64,000 nt of DNA, from NCBI RefSeq assembly GCF_024339125.1, contig NZ_CP101417.1, forward strand, positions 4,971,001-5,035,000, in the 5' to 3' direction. The notes under the pieces are model-generated. The model made no database searches and was not told the origin of the DNA. It was given only the letters and a program-made list of their open reading frames with translations. The translations under genes and the position numbers were made by a program. The DNA is from Xanthomonas hortorum. GTDB taxonomy: Bacteria; Pseudomonadota; Gammaproteobacteria; Xanthomonadales; Xanthomonadaceae. Positions 1 through 10,200 of the stretch are shown piece after piece (positions within the stretch are counted from its first letter, which is position 1; every line of letters begins with the position of its first letter).

Positions 1-514
1 GGCGCTGCAACAATGCCGACAGCAGCGCGTATTCGTAGCGGGTCAGCGGCAGCAGCGCCTCGCCGTAGCGGATGCGGCTGCCCTCGCGATCGATCGCAAA
101 CGCGCCGTGCGGCTGCCAGCCCGCCTCCGCGACTGCGGCCACGTTGCGGCGACGCAGCCGCGCGCGCACCCGCGCCACCAGCTCGCGCGGAGAGAACGGC
201 TTGGCCATGTAGTCGTCGGCGCCCAGCTCGAAGCCGAGCACGCGGTCGATCTCGTCGTTGCGCGCGGTCAAAAAGATCACCGGCACGTCGCTGAAACTGC
301 GCAGCGCGCGGCACACTTCGAAGCCGTTGATGTCCGGCAGGCCCACGTCCAGCACCACCACATCGGCCGGGTCGGCGCGCAGGCGCGCCAACGCGTCGCG
401 GCCCAGCAGGCAATGCTCGGGCGCATAGCCTTCGCTGCGCAGCGCGTACAGCACGGTATCGGCAATGGCGGCTTCGTCTTCGACGACGAGCACGCGGGCG
501 GGGGACTCGGACAT
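1..514 (-). CDS. creB: CreB-like two-component response regulator, 3' end beyond window
   Basis: The reverse strand encodes an OmpR-type regulator starting MSESPARVLVVEDEAA. The receiver domain has the acidic pair in VVEDE, the phosphoacceptor in VVLDVGLPDING, the conserved Thr in FLTARN and the Lys in MAKPFSPREL. A winged-helix DNA-binding domain begins near residue 125 (LTRYEYALLSALL) and is cut by the window edge. The receiver reads very like E. coli CreB (DVGLPDI-GFE, GADDY-AKPFSPRE), so CreB is preferred over other OmpR members; the sensor kinase CreC would be expected next, outside the window. The ATG at 514 is 46 bp from the divergent rlmJ start, so the two genes share a short promoter region. 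Confidence 0.8.
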   Translation of the reverse strand, partial: MSESPARVLVVEDEAAIADTVLYALRSEGYAPEHCLLGRDALARLRADPADVVVLDVGLPDINGFEVCRALRSFSDVPVIFLTARNDEIDRVLGFELGADDYMAKPFSPRELVARVRARLRRRNVAAVAEAGWQPHGAFAIDREGSRIRYGEALLPLTRYEYALLSALLQR

Positions 515-560
515 GGCGCGCAGCATAGCCGCATGCTGGCGCGGCCCGTACACTGCCGCG

Positions 561-1469
561 ATGAACTATCGCCACGCCTTCCATGCCGGCAACCATGCCG
601 ACGTGCTCAAGCACATCGCCTTGCTGGCGCTGATCGACACCCTCAAGCGCAAGGACACCCCGTTCTTCGTGCTCGATACCCACGCCGGGCGCGGGCGCTA
701 CCAGCTCGGTGGCGAAGAGAGCCGCAAGACCAACGAGGCCGATGCCGGGGTGATGCGGCTGATGGCCGAGTCGACCCTGCCCGAGGTGGTCGAGCGCTAT
801 CTGCGCGCGGTGCAGGCCGACAACCAGACCGTCGCCCGCCCGTCCACACCCGGCCAGAAACCGGCGCGGCCCACCGCCGGCATCCAGATCAACCACTACC
901 CCGGCTCGCCATTGCTGGCCGCGCAAGCGCTGCGCGAGCAGGACCGCATGGCGTTCTGCGAGTTGCAACCGGAAGAGGCCGAGGCGCTCAAGCGCCTGTT
1001 CGCCAAGGACAGCCGCGTGCGCGTGCATGCCGGCGATGGCTATGAGGCGATTCGCGCCTTCGTGCCGCCACGCGCGGGCGAGACCAAGATCGGCCGCGGG
1101 CTGGTGCTGATCGACCCGCCGTACGAGTCACAGGAGGCCGAGTACCCGCAGGTCATCCACAGCGTGCGCGAAACCCTGGCGCGCTGGCCGCAGGCGATGT
1201 GCATGGTGTGGTACCCGATCAAACTGCGCCGCAGCCTGCAGCCGTTCATGCGCAAGGCCGCCACGCTGCCGGCCAAGTCGGTACTGGTGGCCGAGCTGCA
1301 GGTGCGCCCGGACGACTCGCCGCTGCGCCTGACCGGCAGCGGGCTGCTGATCGTCAACGCGCCGTGGCAGTTCGACCAGGTGCTGGCGCCTGCGCTGCCG
1401 GTGCTGAAGAAGCACCTCGGCGAGGCCGGTGCCTCGACCCGGCTGGAATGGCTGCGCCAGGACGCCTGA
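561..1469 (+). CDS. rlmJ: 23S rRNA (adenine(2030)-N6)-methyltransferase RlmJ
   Basis: The 302-aa product starts [18 protein letters not shown], the signature N-terminus of RlmJ (YhiR), which methylates A2030 of 23S rRNA using S-adenosylmethionine. The SAM-binding segment is [12 protein letters not shown] and the catalytic IDPPYE motif lies around residue 180. The reading frame stays open about 96 bp upstream of the chosen ATG, but family length (about 280 aa) and the conserved N-terminus fix the start at 561. The gene is divergent from creB. About 190 bp without a recognisable gene separate it from the acetyltransferase downstream. Confidence 0.93.
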   Translation: MNYRHAFHAGNHADVLKHIALLALIDTLKRKDTPFFVLDTHAGRGRYQLGGEESRKTNEADAGVMRLMAESTLPEVVERYLRAVQADNQTVARPSTPGQKPARPTAGIQINHYPGSPLLAAQALREQDRMAFCELQPEEAEALKRLFAKDSRVRVHAGDGYEAIRAFVPPRAGETKIGRGLVLIDPPYESQEAEYPQVIHSVRETLARWPQAMCMVWYPIKLRRSLQPFMRKAATLPAKSVLVAELQVRPDDSPLRLTGSGLLIVNAPWQFDQVLAPALPVLKKHLGEAGASTRLEWLRQDA

Positions 1470-1661
1470 GTCATCGGGGCCGGGCGCCCTACGCGCCGGC
1501 AACCGCAGCTGCATACTCACGACTGGATCACGGTATCGCTCGGTACAGTGATGTGGGAAGCACTGCCACCCTCCAAACGGCCCCCAGCGGCGCACCGGAT
1601 TCATTCACGGTTGTGCGCTGGGCTGGTGCCAGAATCTTCCGATCTTTAAGGAACACCGGTC

Positions 1662-2204
1662 ATGGCCATTCGCAATCGCATGCCTCCCTGGCATGAAAAC
1701 TTCAGTCTGCCCAATGGCCGCACCCTTCTGCTCCGACCGATCCGTCCCGAGGACGGTCCGCCGCTGCAGGGGGCTTTCAGCCTGTTGGGACCGGAGGAAA
1801 TCCGCGAGCGCTTCGTGCGCTCCTCCGCCGAAATCACGCCGGAGATGGTGCAGCGCCTGACCCATCCCAATCCCAAGAGCGAGATCGTGCTGGTCGCCGC
1901 CGAGCAGTTGCCGCCGGGCGAGGCGCTGGTTGGGGCAGTCGCGCGCGCAGCGCTGGTGCCGGGCACCCGCCAGGCCGAGTACACCATTCTGGTCAGCAGC
2001 TTTGTCGCCGGCCAGGGTCTGGGGCGGCAGCTGATGCGCAAGCTGGTCAAGTGGGCGCGGCGCAAGTACCTGGACTGCCTGTTCGGCGATGTGCTGCAAA
2101 GCAACGTGCCGATGCTGCAGCTGGCCGAGTCGCTGGGCTTCAAGCCGCAGCCGCATCCGGACTCGCCGGAGCTGGTGCGTATGGTTCTCGAGCTTGATGC
2201 CTGA
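1662..2204 (+). CDS. GNAT-family N-acetyltransferase
   Basis: A 180-aa protein starting MAIRNRMPPWHENF. The N-terminal half has the typical RPIRPEDGPPLQ strand and helix, and the acetyl-CoA-binding segment is VAGQGLGRQLMRKLVKWAR around residues 112-130, matching the Q/RxxGxG/A motif A of GNAT enzymes. It resembles the acetyltransferase domain attached to acyl-CoA synthetases (Pat-like), here stand-alone. The substrate cannot be told from sequence. The frame ends 740 bp before mfd, and that gap is filled by palindromic repeats. Confidence 0.8.
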   Translation: MAIRNRMPPWHENFSLPNGRTLLLRPIRPEDGPPLQGAFSLLGPEEIRERFVRSSAEITPEMVQRLTHPNPKSEIVLVAAEQLPPGEALVGAVARAALVPGTRQAEYTILVSSFVAGQGLGRQLMRKLVKWARRKYLDCLFGDVLQSNVPMLQLAESLGFKPQPHPDSPELVRMVLELDA

Positions 2205-2210
2205 TTTGCC

Positions 2211-2233
2211 CGGATTCGGGATTCGGGATTCGG
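2211..2233. repeat. Short tandem repeat after the acetyltransferase
   Basis: Three consecutive copies of the 7-mer GGATTCG lie directly after the acetyltransferase stop codon and just before the first palindromic repeat unit. Too few copies for a satellite; possibly a boundary of the repeat element. Confidence 0.55.
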
Positions 2234-2268
2234 TTCAGAGCTGATGATCTGTCGCTTGGTTGCAAGGC

Positions 2269-2370
2269 CCTTGCCCGCCCACCATCGCGGGACACGCCGC
2301 AAGTACGTCCATGTAGGCTCTTACGCGGCATCCATGCCGCGTAAGGTCCCGCGAGGGTGGGCGGGCAAGG
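2269..2370 (+). repeat. Nested palindromic intergenic repeat, copy A
   Basis: A 102-bp unit. The outer arms are 25 bp (2269-2293 and 2346-2370, one mismatch). Inside, an 11-bp perfect hairpin with a 2-nt loop lies at 2321-2344 (TTACGCGGCAT, CC, then its complement). The asymmetric segment between left arm and hairpin gives the unit an orientation. Flanks are shared with copies B and D (an upstream 'gttcagagctgatgatct'-like stretch and a downstream 'accagt-gag-tggtcggtgtgcaggg'-like stretch), so the full element is nearer 160 bp. Confidence 0.9.
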
Positions 2371-2486
2371 ACCAGTGGAGATGGTCGGTGTGCAGGGCTA
2401 TTTGAAATGCAGCTTGGTGTGGAAGTGATTGGACAGTGCGGATAGATCAGTTGCAGAGCGGTTGATCTTCCACTTGGCTGCAAGGC

Positions 2487-2588
2487 CCTTGCCCGCTCAC
2501 CATCGCGGGACACGCTGCAAGTACGTCCTTGTAAGCTCTTACGCGGCATCCATGCCGCGTAAGGTCCCGCGACGGTGAGCGGGCAAGG
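2487..2588 (+). repeat. Nested palindromic intergenic repeat, copy B
   Basis: Same 102-bp architecture and orientation as the copy at 2269-2370. Arms are 2487-2511 and 2564-2588 with one mismatch, and the inner hairpin is 2539-2562. Relative to copy A, one position in both arms has changed together (C-G pair to T-A pair), which keeps the stem paired. Confidence 0.9.
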
Positions 2589-2647
2589 ACCAGTCGAGAT
2601 GCTCGGTACGCATGGTTTTTAACAAAGCAGCCAGCAAACTTTCTGGT

Positions 2648-2750
2648 GCGGTGCCCTCACCGATTGCGGGACCGTGTGGCGGCATGGATGCCGCCACCGA
2701 GCCTACATGGACGTACTTGCGGCGTGTCCCGCGAGCGGTGAGGGCACCGC
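2648..2750 (-). repeat. Nested palindromic intergenic repeat, copy C (variant arms, inverted)
   Basis: A 103-bp unit in the opposite orientation. Arms are 2648-2672 and 2726-2750 with two mismatches, and the inner hairpin is 2677-2696 (TGGCGGCAT, GG, complement). The asymmetric middle segment is the reverse complement of that in copy A. The outer arm ends differ (GCGGTGCCCTCACC instead of CCTTGCCCGCCCACC), defining a second subfamily shared with the copy at 39627-39729. It ends about 200 bp before mfd. Confidence 0.88.
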
Positions 2751-2947
2751 GCGCTCGACCAACCGGGCTTTTGACCTAAGCCGCCGACTGCATCTTGCAC
2801 CACGGGGTGTTTGCAAAGGTTTGCCTGGTGCCAGCAAGGTCGGCGTAGCGCAGGACCCTGCAGCGCGCTTCGGAGCAAACGGCCCAACGCCCGCTTTCAC
2901 ACCGGATGGACCGGTCGCAGCGGGCGCTCTGGTAAAATTGCGGGCTG

Positions 2948-5900
2948 ATGCCGTCGCCAACCAACTTCCCCTCTCCGCCGCTGCCCAAGTCCGGCCAGCT
3001 TCGTGCCTATTGGCGCGCCCCGTCTTCGCCGACTGCGCTGGCCTGGTCGATCGCTCGCGCCGCCGAGGCGCATGCCGGCCCGCTGCTGGTGATCGCACGC
3101 GATAACCAGAGTGCACACCAGATCGAATCGGATCTGCATGCCCTGCTCGGCGAACACGCCACGCTGCCGGTGGTGCCGTTTCCCGATTGGGAAACCCTGC
3201 CCTACGACCAGTTCAGCCCGCACCCGGAAATCATCAGCCAGCGTTTGGCTGCTCTGCACCGTTTGCCCACACTGACCCGTGGCGTGGTGATCGTGCCGGT
3301 GCAGACGCTGATGCAGCAGCTGGCCCCGCTAAGCTACATCGTTGGCGGCAGCTTCGATCTCAAGGTCGGCCAGCGGCTGGATCTGGATGCGGAAAAACGC
3401 CGCCTGGAAAGCGCCGGTTATCGCAACGTGCCGCAGGTGATGGACCCGGGCGATTTCGCGGTGCGCGGTGGCTTGCTGGACGTGTTTCCGATGGGCGAAG
3501 CCACGCCGTTGCGCGTGGAGCTGCTGGACGAGGATATCGACTCCATCCGCGCCTTCGACCCGGAATCGCAGCGCTCGCTGGACAAGGTCGATGCCGTCAA
3601 ATTGCTGCCCGGCCGCGAAGTGCCGATGGACGATGCCAGCATCGAACGCGTGCTGGCCTGCCTGCGCGAACGCTTCGATGTGGATACCCGGCGCAGCGCG
3701 CTGTATCAGGATCTGAAATCGGGCCTGGCGCCGTCGGGGGTCGAGTATTACCTGCCGATGTTCTTCAGCAAGACCGCTACCTTGTTCGATTATCTGGACA
3801 AGCGCACGCTGCCGTTGATCGCCACTGGCGTGTCCAACGCGGCCGATACGTTCTGGGCGCAGGCGCAGGACCGCTACGAACAGCGCCGTCACGATGTGGA
3901 GCGCCCGCTGCTGACACCGGACGAGCTGTATCAATCGCCGGATGCACTGCGCGAGCGGCTCAACAAGCTGGCACGCATCGAAGTCTGGGCCAGCGATCAC
4001 CCGCGCATCGACGAGGCCGCCGCACTCGGCGACCAACCGTTGCCGCCGCTGCCGGTGGCGGCAAAAGACGCACCTGCCGGTCAGGCGCTGGCCTCGTTCC
4101 TGAGCCACTATCCGGGCCGCGTGCTGGTGGCATCGGATTCGGCCGGTCGCCGCGAAGCATTGATGGAAGTGCTGGCGGCGGCGCAATTGAAGCCGGAGGT
4201 GGTGGCCGACCTGCCCGCCTTCCTGGCCGCGCCCAAGCTGCGCTTCGGTATTACCGTGGCGCCGTTGGAAGACGGCTTTGCGCTGGACACCCCGCAGATT
4301 GCGGTGCTGACCGAGCGCCAGCTGTTTCCAGAGCGGGCCAACCAGCCGCGTCGCACGCGACGTGTGGGCCGCGAGCCGGAAGCGATCATCCGCGATCTGG
4401 GCGAGCTGTCCGAAGGCGCGCCAATCGTGCACGAAGACCACGGTGTGGGCCGCTACCGCGGGCTGATCGTGCTCGATGCCGGCGGCATGCCCGGCGAGTT
4501 CCTGGAAATCGAATACGCCAAGGGCGACCGGCTGTATGTGCCGGTGGCGCAGCTGCATCTGATCAGCCGTTATTCCGGTGCCTCGGCCGAGACCGCGCCG
4601 CTGCATTCGCTGGGCGGCGAGCAATGGACCAAGGCCAAGCGCAAGGCCGCCGAAAAAGTGCGCGACGTGGCGGCCGAGTTGCTGGAAATCCAGGCCCGCC
4701 GCCGTGCACGTGCCGGTCTGGCCTTGCAGGTGGACCGTGCGATGTACGAGCCGTTCGCGGCCGGCTTTCCCTTTGAAGAAACCCCCGATCAGTTGGCCGC
4801 CATCGATGCCACGTTGCGCGATCTGGGCAGCAGCCAGCCGATGGATCGCGTGGTCTGCGGCGATGTGGGCTTCGGCAAGACCGAGGTTGCGGTGCGCGCC
4901 GCGTTCGCTGCGGCCAGCGCCGGCAAGCAGGTTGCCGTCTTGGTGCCGACCACGTTGCTGGCCGAGCAGCATTACCGCAATTTCCGCGACCGCTTCGCCG
5001 ATTACCCGATGAAGGTGGAAGTACTCTCGCGCTTCAAGAGCACCAAGGAAATCAAGGCCGAGCTGGAGAAGGTCGCCAGCGGCGATATCGACGTCATCAT
5101 CGGCACGCATCGTTTGCTGCAGCCGGATGTGAAGTTCAAGGATCTGGGCCTGGTTGTCGTCGACGAAGAACAGCGCTTCGGCGTGCGCCAGAAAGAGGCG
5201 CTCAAGGCGATGCGCGCCAACGTGCATCTGCTCACGCTCACTGCCACGCCGATTCCGCGCACGCTCAATATGGCCATGGCCGGTTTGCGCGATCTGTCGA
5301 TCATTGCCACTCCGCCGCCGAACCGGCTCGCCGTGCAGACCTTCATCACTGCGTGGGACAACGCGTTGTTGCGCGAGGCCTTCCAGCGTGAGCTCAGTCG
5401 CGGCGGACAGCTGTATTTCCTGCACAACGATGTGGAAAGCATCGTGCGCATGCAGCGCGACTTGTCCGAACTGGTACCGGAGGCGCGCATCGGCATCGCG
5501 CATGGGCAGATGCCCGAGCGCGAGCTGGAGCGGGTGATGCTGGATTTCCAGAAGCAGCGCTTCAATGTGTTGCTGTCGACCACGATCATCGAATCGGGCA
5601 TCGACATTCCCAACGCCAACACCATCATCATCAACCGCGCCGACCGCTTCGGCCTGGCCCAGTTGCATCAGTTGCGTGGCCGCGTCGGTCGTTCGCATCA
5701 CCGCGCTTACGCGTATCTGGTGGTGCCGGACCGTCGCTCGATCACCGCCGATGCCGAGAAGCGCCTGGAAGCCATCGCCTCGATGGACGAGCTCGGCGCC
5801 GGCTTCACCCTGGCGACGCACGATCTGGAAATCCGCGGCGCCGGCGAGCTGCTGGGCGAGGACCAGAGCGGGCAGATGGCCGAGGTGGGCTTCAGCCTCT

Positions 5901-6418
5901 ACACCGAGTTGCTGGAACGCGCGGTGCGCAGTATTCGCCTGGGCAACCTGCCCGATCTGGATGCCGGCGACGAAGTGCGCGGTGCCGAGGTCGAGCTGCA
6001 TGTGGCCTCGTTGATTCCCGCAGATTATCTGCCCGACGTGCACACCCGCCTGACGCTGTACAAGCGCATCTCCAGTGCGCGCAACAGTGATGCCCTGCGC
6101 GAGTTGCAGGTGGAAATGATCGACCGCTTCGGCCTGCTACCGGATCCGGTCAAGCATCTGTTCGCCATTGCCGAGCTCAAGCTGCAGGCCAATGCGCTGG
6201 GTGTGCGCAAGCTGGATCTGGGCGAAAACGGCGGCCGTCTGGTATTCGAGGCCAAGCCGTCGATCGACCCGGTGGCGGTGATCCAGATGATCCAGAAGCA
6301 GCCCAAGATCTACACCATGGACGGCCCGGACAAGCTGCGCATCAAGCTGCCGCTACCGGAAGGTGCGGATCGTTTCAATGCGGCACGTGGCTTGTTGACG
6401 ATGTTGGCGCCGAGATGA
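2948..6418 (+). CDS. mfd: Transcription-repair coupling factor Mfd
   Basis: 1156 aa, close to the 1148 aa of E. coli Mfd. Mfd is a cytoplasmic ATPase that displaces RNA polymerase stalled at DNA damage and recruits UvrA. Visible features: an N-terminal UvrB-like module (VVPFPDWETLPYDQFSPH), the RNA-polymerase-interacting domain (EGAPIVHEDHGVGRYRGL), Walker A GDVGFGKTE near residue 640, the helicase box DEEQRFG, motif III LTATPIPRTL, the TRG-type segment HQLRGRVGRSHHRAYAY, and the C-terminal autoinhibitory domain. A TAAAAT hexamer at 2933-2938 is a possible -10 element. The last 43 codons are duplicated 11 kb downstream at 17255-17383, so the 3' end of this gene is the left border of an inserted region. 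Confidence 0.97.
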   Translation: MPSPTNFPSPPLPKSGQLRAYWRAPSSPTALAWSIARAAEAHAGPLLVIARDNQSAHQIESDLHALLGEHATLPVVPFPDWETLPYDQFSPHPEIISQRLAALHRLPTLTRGVVIVPVQTLMQQLAPLSYIVGGSFDLKVGQRLDLDAEKRRLESAGYRNVPQVMDPGDFAVRGGLLDVFPMGEATPLRVELLDEDIDSIRAFDPESQRSLDKVDAVKLLPGREVPMDDASIERVLACLRERFDVDTRRSALYQDLKSGLAPSGVEYYLPMFFSKTATLFDYLDKRTLPLIATGVSNAADTFWAQAQDRYEQRRHDVERPLLTPDELYQSPDALRERLNKLARIEVWASDHPRIDEAAALGDQPLPPLPVAAKDAPAGQALASFLSHYPGRVLVASDSAGRREALMEVLAAAQLKPEVVADLPAFLAAPKLRFGITVAPLEDGFALDTPQIAVLTERQLFPERANQPRRTRRVGREPEAIIRDLGELSEGAPIVHEDHGVGRYRGLIVLDAGGMPGEFLEIEYAKGDRLYVPVAQLHLISRYSGASAETAPLHSLGGEQWTKAKRKAAEKVRDVAAELLEIQARRRARAGLALQVDRAMYEPFAAGFPFEETPDQLAAIDATLRDLGSSQPMDRVVCGDVGFGKTEVAVRAAFAAASAGKQVAVLVPTTLLAEQHYRNFRDRFADYPMKVEVLSRFKSTKEIKAELEKVASGDIDVIIGTHRLLQPDVKFKDLGLVVVDEEQRFGVRQKEALKAMRANVHLLTLTATPIPRTLNMAMAGLRDLSIIATPPPNRLAVQTFITAWDNALLREAFQRELSRGGQLYFLHNDVESIVRMQRDLSELVPEARIGIAHGQMPERELERVMLDFQKQRFNVLLSTTIIESGIDIPNANTIIINRADRFGLAQLHQLRGRVGRSHHRAYAYLVVPDRRSITADAEKRLEAIASMDELGAGFTLATHDLEIRGAGELLGEDQSGQMAEVGFSLYTELLERAVRSIRLGNLPDLDAGDEVRGAEVELHVASLIPADYLPDVHTRLTLYKRISSARNSDALRELQVEMIDRFGLLPDPVKHLFAIAELKLQANALGVRKLDLGENGGRLVFEAKPSIDPVAVIQMIQKQPKIYTMDGPDKLRIKLPLPEGADRFNAARGLLTMLAPR
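6288..6416 (+). repeat. Left direct repeat: 3' end of mfd
   Basis: The last 129 bp of mfd up to the T of its stop codon recur at 17255-17383 in the same orientation. The first 76 bp are identical and six substitutions follow, five synonymous and one giving Ala to Val. The frame is kept through a stop codon in both copies (TGA here, TAA there). This is what is seen when an element inserts into the 3' end of a gene and regenerates that end. Confidence 0.9.
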
Positions 6419-6621
6419 CGCCGAGGCGATGTCTGCAAACAGGCCGGTGTATGCGGGTCGGCGAGAACGCTTGAGGGCCCAATCGCCTCGATCATCGCGC
6501 AAGCGCTGGCTGATGACGAAAAGTACGCGACCCGTATCTAAGTACTCAGGCACGATATCGACGAAACAATCCGGATGCAGATAGATCGGACCTCATCGGA
6601 ATCGGGGACGTTTGCGGGCAT

Positions 6622-7257
6622 TTATTGCAACGTGGATTTGCGCAGCGTGATCTCACGATACTGACCGCGATCACCGTATCGCGGCCCTTTCTTCTCGAAC
6701 TCGGCGCATAGCCTGTCTTCGCCGCAGGCAACGAGGTTGGCGCGGGTCACACGATCCAGATAGTCGATCTCTGCACGACGCTGTTTGGCTTCGGCCAGAA
6801 TCGGCGTTGCGCCTTTGACAGCGTAACCAGCCGCGCCCACGCACATGATCGCCCCAACGATCATCGCAGCGAATCCGATCCACATGCGTCGCGTGGCTGT
6901 TGTTTCCAGAGACTGCTGTGCTTGCGTATAGCGGTAGGTGGCGTGGTGGAGCGTCTGGTCTGCATCGACCATCTTCTTGTTGAATCGCTCCACCGCCGGT
7001 TCCAGCGCCTGCGTCAACGCCTGATTGGTCAATTGCGTCAGCCGGGGGAGCGCGTTCTCCACCACCCGATTGACGCGTTGATCGGCGTTATTGACCGCGC
7101 TCTGTAGCAGCTGCAGTTGTTGCCGCACGAGATCTTCCAAGGACTGTTCTCGCTGTTGCAGCACCGCGATCAGTCCTGCCATGGCCTTGATTGATTCTCG
7201 CGTCGCATGGTCCAGCTGGTTGGCTTCAGGCAGCGCCGAGGTGCTCTTCATGTCCAT
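6622..7257 (-). CDS. Unknown coiled-coil membrane protein, downstream of effector-like gene
   Basis: A 211-aa product starting MDMKSTSALPEANQL. Residues 20-125 form a long Gln/Leu-rich amphipathic stretch likely to be a coiled coil (LAVLQQREQSLEDLVRQQ region). One or two membrane segments follow around residues 127-155 (MWIGFAAMIVGAIMCVGAAGYAV), then a soluble tail with CGEDRLCAEF. A ribosome-binding site AGGGG precedes the ATG. It lies 41 bp after the stop of the split DUF2235 gene on the same strand, so it is probably co-transcribed. It could be an immunity, accessory or mobilisation-type protein; the sequence does not decide. Confidence 0.7.
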   Translation of the reverse strand: MDMKSTSALPEANQLDHATRESIKAMAGLIAVLQQREQSLEDLVRQQLQLLQSAVNNADQRVNRVVENALPRLTQLTNQALTQALEPAVERFNKKMVDADQTLHHATYRYTQAQQSLETTATRRMWIGFAAMIVGAIMCVGAAGYAVKGATPILAEAKQRRAEIDYLDRVTRANLVACGEDRLCAEFEKKGPRYGDRGQYREITLRKSTLQ

Positions 7258-7298
7258 AATATTCCCCTGAAAATTCCACTGTGTGCATGGTCTTCCAG

Positions 7299-10200
7299 CT
7301 ACCCGCCGCCTCCACCGCCCCCTCCTCCACCACCACCGTCGCCACCCCCACCTCCGTCACCTTGCGGGCCGTTTTGCATCGCCGGTGCATTGGCGAACTG
7401 TGGCAGCGTCATCACCATCACCGGGCCACGGCTGGTCTGTACCTCTGTTGAGACGTCCATGCCCAATGCCTGGCGCGTGGTCACCTGTTCCTGCGCCTCT
7501 TGCAATGCCTTGGCTTCCAGATGTTCGTGGCCCTGCTGTGCGAGGGCATTGCTATACGCGCTGTTGGCGACCCGGCTCAATGCCTGTTCGATCGCAAGAT
7601 CGTTCTTGGAATCGAGGGCGTACAGCAGATCATCCACATCGGGATCGCCGGTGATGTTCTTGCGCGTAGACGGTGGCCGATCGTCCTGCTCGCCAACCGC
7701 TTGCGCGCCGGCAGCAAAAGCATAGCGTTGCGGCACGGCGTCCGCTGGCGCGGGGGCTGGCCGTCTGAGCGCGGAGGGGCCATCGGGATCGTACCCATTA
7801 CGTAATTCCAGCTCGGTAAACGGCTGCTCACCGCGCTCCACGCGCGCTTGCCGCGCTTCTGCGACGCGGGTTTCTGTTTCGAGATCCTGTTCGATCTGGA
7901 TGCGGAGCGCACGCATGGTGCGCGTTATTTCCTCCCAGGAGTCTGGATCCGCAAGCACAGGTGTGGCAAGAAGATCTTGCTCAGCTGCTTGGGACACGGA
8001 AGGCGACTGCCGCGCATCGGCCACACCCTCGAGCATCTCGGCAGAACGGTCGGCCGTCGGCGTGGCCAGGGATGGCGCTGCCGCTTGTGCAAGGTGTGCA
8101 AACGATGGCAACGCTGCTGGGGCATTGGGCGCTTCCAGCACGTAAGGCAGCGGCGTCTGTTGCTGTTGCTCGTCACTGCGTTCTACAACGATCGATGTAG
8201 CGAGCGACGGAGCAGGCAGCGCGTTCGTCATCTGACCAAGATGCGCGTGCGCTTGCTCTTCTGTCAGCTGCGCCAACGCTTCATGATGCGCAGCCGAGGC
8301 TTGCATCGTCGGCAGCTCTTGACCGGTATGCGCACCCGCATCCTGCTGCGGATATGCTGGCGATGCATGCGCACTCGCGGTGGTCTGCTGTGACAGTTGC
8401 GTGGCTTCTTGTGTGCCGGACTCTAGCGTTTGCGGGCCTTGCGCCTGTTGCGGAGCGATATCGATCGTATGCAATTGCCCGCGCTGGGCCTGCTGCTCTG
8501 GCGTGGTTTGAGCGAGCTCAGTCTGGACCTGACGCTGCTGCTGTTCGCGCGCGTGAATATCCTGCGTTTGTAACTGCGATGGCTGGTACTGCTGTACGTC
8601 CCGTGCCTGATGCTGCTCGCGCTCTTGAACACTCTGCGTATGGATGGACGGCAGCTCGCGCTGCTGCGCGTGTTGTGCCTGAAGCGATTGCGCCTGCTCG
8701 CCTTGCAGCGCCTTCGGGCCATGAAGCGGCTGTTGTTCATGCCGTTGAGCGTTCTGCGCTTGTTGCTGTTCTTGCTCGTGTTGCTGGGCATCCTGCGCCT
8801 GATGTGTCTGGGTTTCGCGCTGCTGAACCTGACGCTGTTCTTGTTGGATCTGTTGTGTGTCCTGCGCCTGCCGTTGCTGCTCACGCTGTTGGGTGTGATG
8901 TGCTTGCTGTGCCTGTTTTTCCTCTTGCTCCCGTTGCTGCAGCACCTGGCCCTGATGCGCAAGCGTTGCGTGGGCTTGCAGCGCCTGTGCGGCGCGCCCA
9001 CGCTCTTCATGTACGGACTGCGCTTGCAACGTGTGCTCGCGCACCTGCGCAGCCTGCTGCTCCTGCGCCTGGCGTTCCTGCTGTACGCGTTCCTGACGCG
9101 CTTGTGCGGCGCTGGCTGCCTGCATCCGCACCTGCATATCCATCACCAGCTGCGGGCTGGCAGATGCGTTGGAGCTCGACGTGTCGCTGTCGGCCGATCC
9201 CTCGGCTGCTTGCGCTGTGGATGTCAGTCGCTGCACCAGCACATCGGCAGAGGAGGAACGCGCTTGCCTTTGCGCTTGCACTTCGCTCAGGGCCTGACGG
9301 ATCTCTTCACTGCTGGTAACGGCAGCAATGCGATCTACGCCATCGGGCCCGCGCTGAAAATGGGCGACGGGGCTGTCGGCCCCGAACATGCCGCCTGGCC
9401 CGCGCTGCAATTGCATCGCGCCATCGCCGGAGAGCCCACCTGTGTCGCGCGTGCGCTGCGTCGCCAACTCGATCGCCTCGCGCCACTGTGGCTGCAACTC
9501 CGTTCCCACAAGGCGGTAGCGATACAACGTCTGCTCGCGCTGCACGTCCTGCGGCGATGGCGGCGATTGCTGGATAGAGGCAACCGCCTGAGCATGCTCT
9601 GCCAAGGCAGGTTGCAGGATCGCGCGGGTGGTGTCCAATTCCCGCGCGACATTGCCCGCCGCAGCGCCGGCCTCGCCCGTCCAGCGGCCGTCGGCATCGC
9701 GGCGATACTGCTGGCCGTCCGATGCAGTCAGTGCGTCTGGATTGGGCAAGGCCTGCTGCATCGCGTCGGAGAGCGGAAGACCATCGGCAGCCCAGCCACT
9801 GCGGTGATAGGCAAGCTCATAGCGCGCGGCGATGGCGCCGGGGCTGTTGGCGATGTTGCGGGCGATCACCGCCTCGGCTTGCGCATCCAGTTCTGCCGCG
9901 CGCGGTGGCGATGCGGTTTCCTGCACGTAAACACCGCGATCGTTTGCGCCGCTGACGCCGGTTTTGGCCTGGCGATGCCACTGGCCGTCTGTGGCGTCGC
10001 GCATCCAGTCGGCGCTGCTCAGGCTCGGGGCGTCGGTGTCGCTTGCAGGTAGGCGATAGGGATTCTGTGGCGCAGGCGCATCCCGCAGCGCCAGTTCTGC
10101 CGCCGCATTGGTGGCCTTGTAATTCAGTTCGCGGGCTTTTTCGTAGCTGGCGGTGATCCGTGTGGAATTGGGATTTTCACTGCCATCATTCGTGGCATCG

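Noticed and set aside
2140..2549. Minus-strand frames containing MPRKSLHGRTCGVSRDGG-like peptides (also within 37843-38415)
   Set aside because: These peptides are translations of the palindromic repeat itself and recur wherever a unit lies; they are not genes.
2205..2600. Possible CRISPR array or satellite
   Set aside because: The repeated units are self-complementary, differ in spacing and flanks and occur singly elsewhere; there are no uniform repeats and spacers.
3329..6043. 904-codon open frame antisense to mfd
   Set aside because: Codon-bias shadow of a high-GC gene; composition is His/Gln/Arg-rich with no domain, and mfd on the other strand is unmistakable.
8354..10052. Long plus-strand frames with Leu-rich or Ala-rich products opposite the effector gene
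   Set aside because: They are the complement of the Gln-rich repeat (CAG/CTG-type codons) and have no membrane-protein pattern or start signals.
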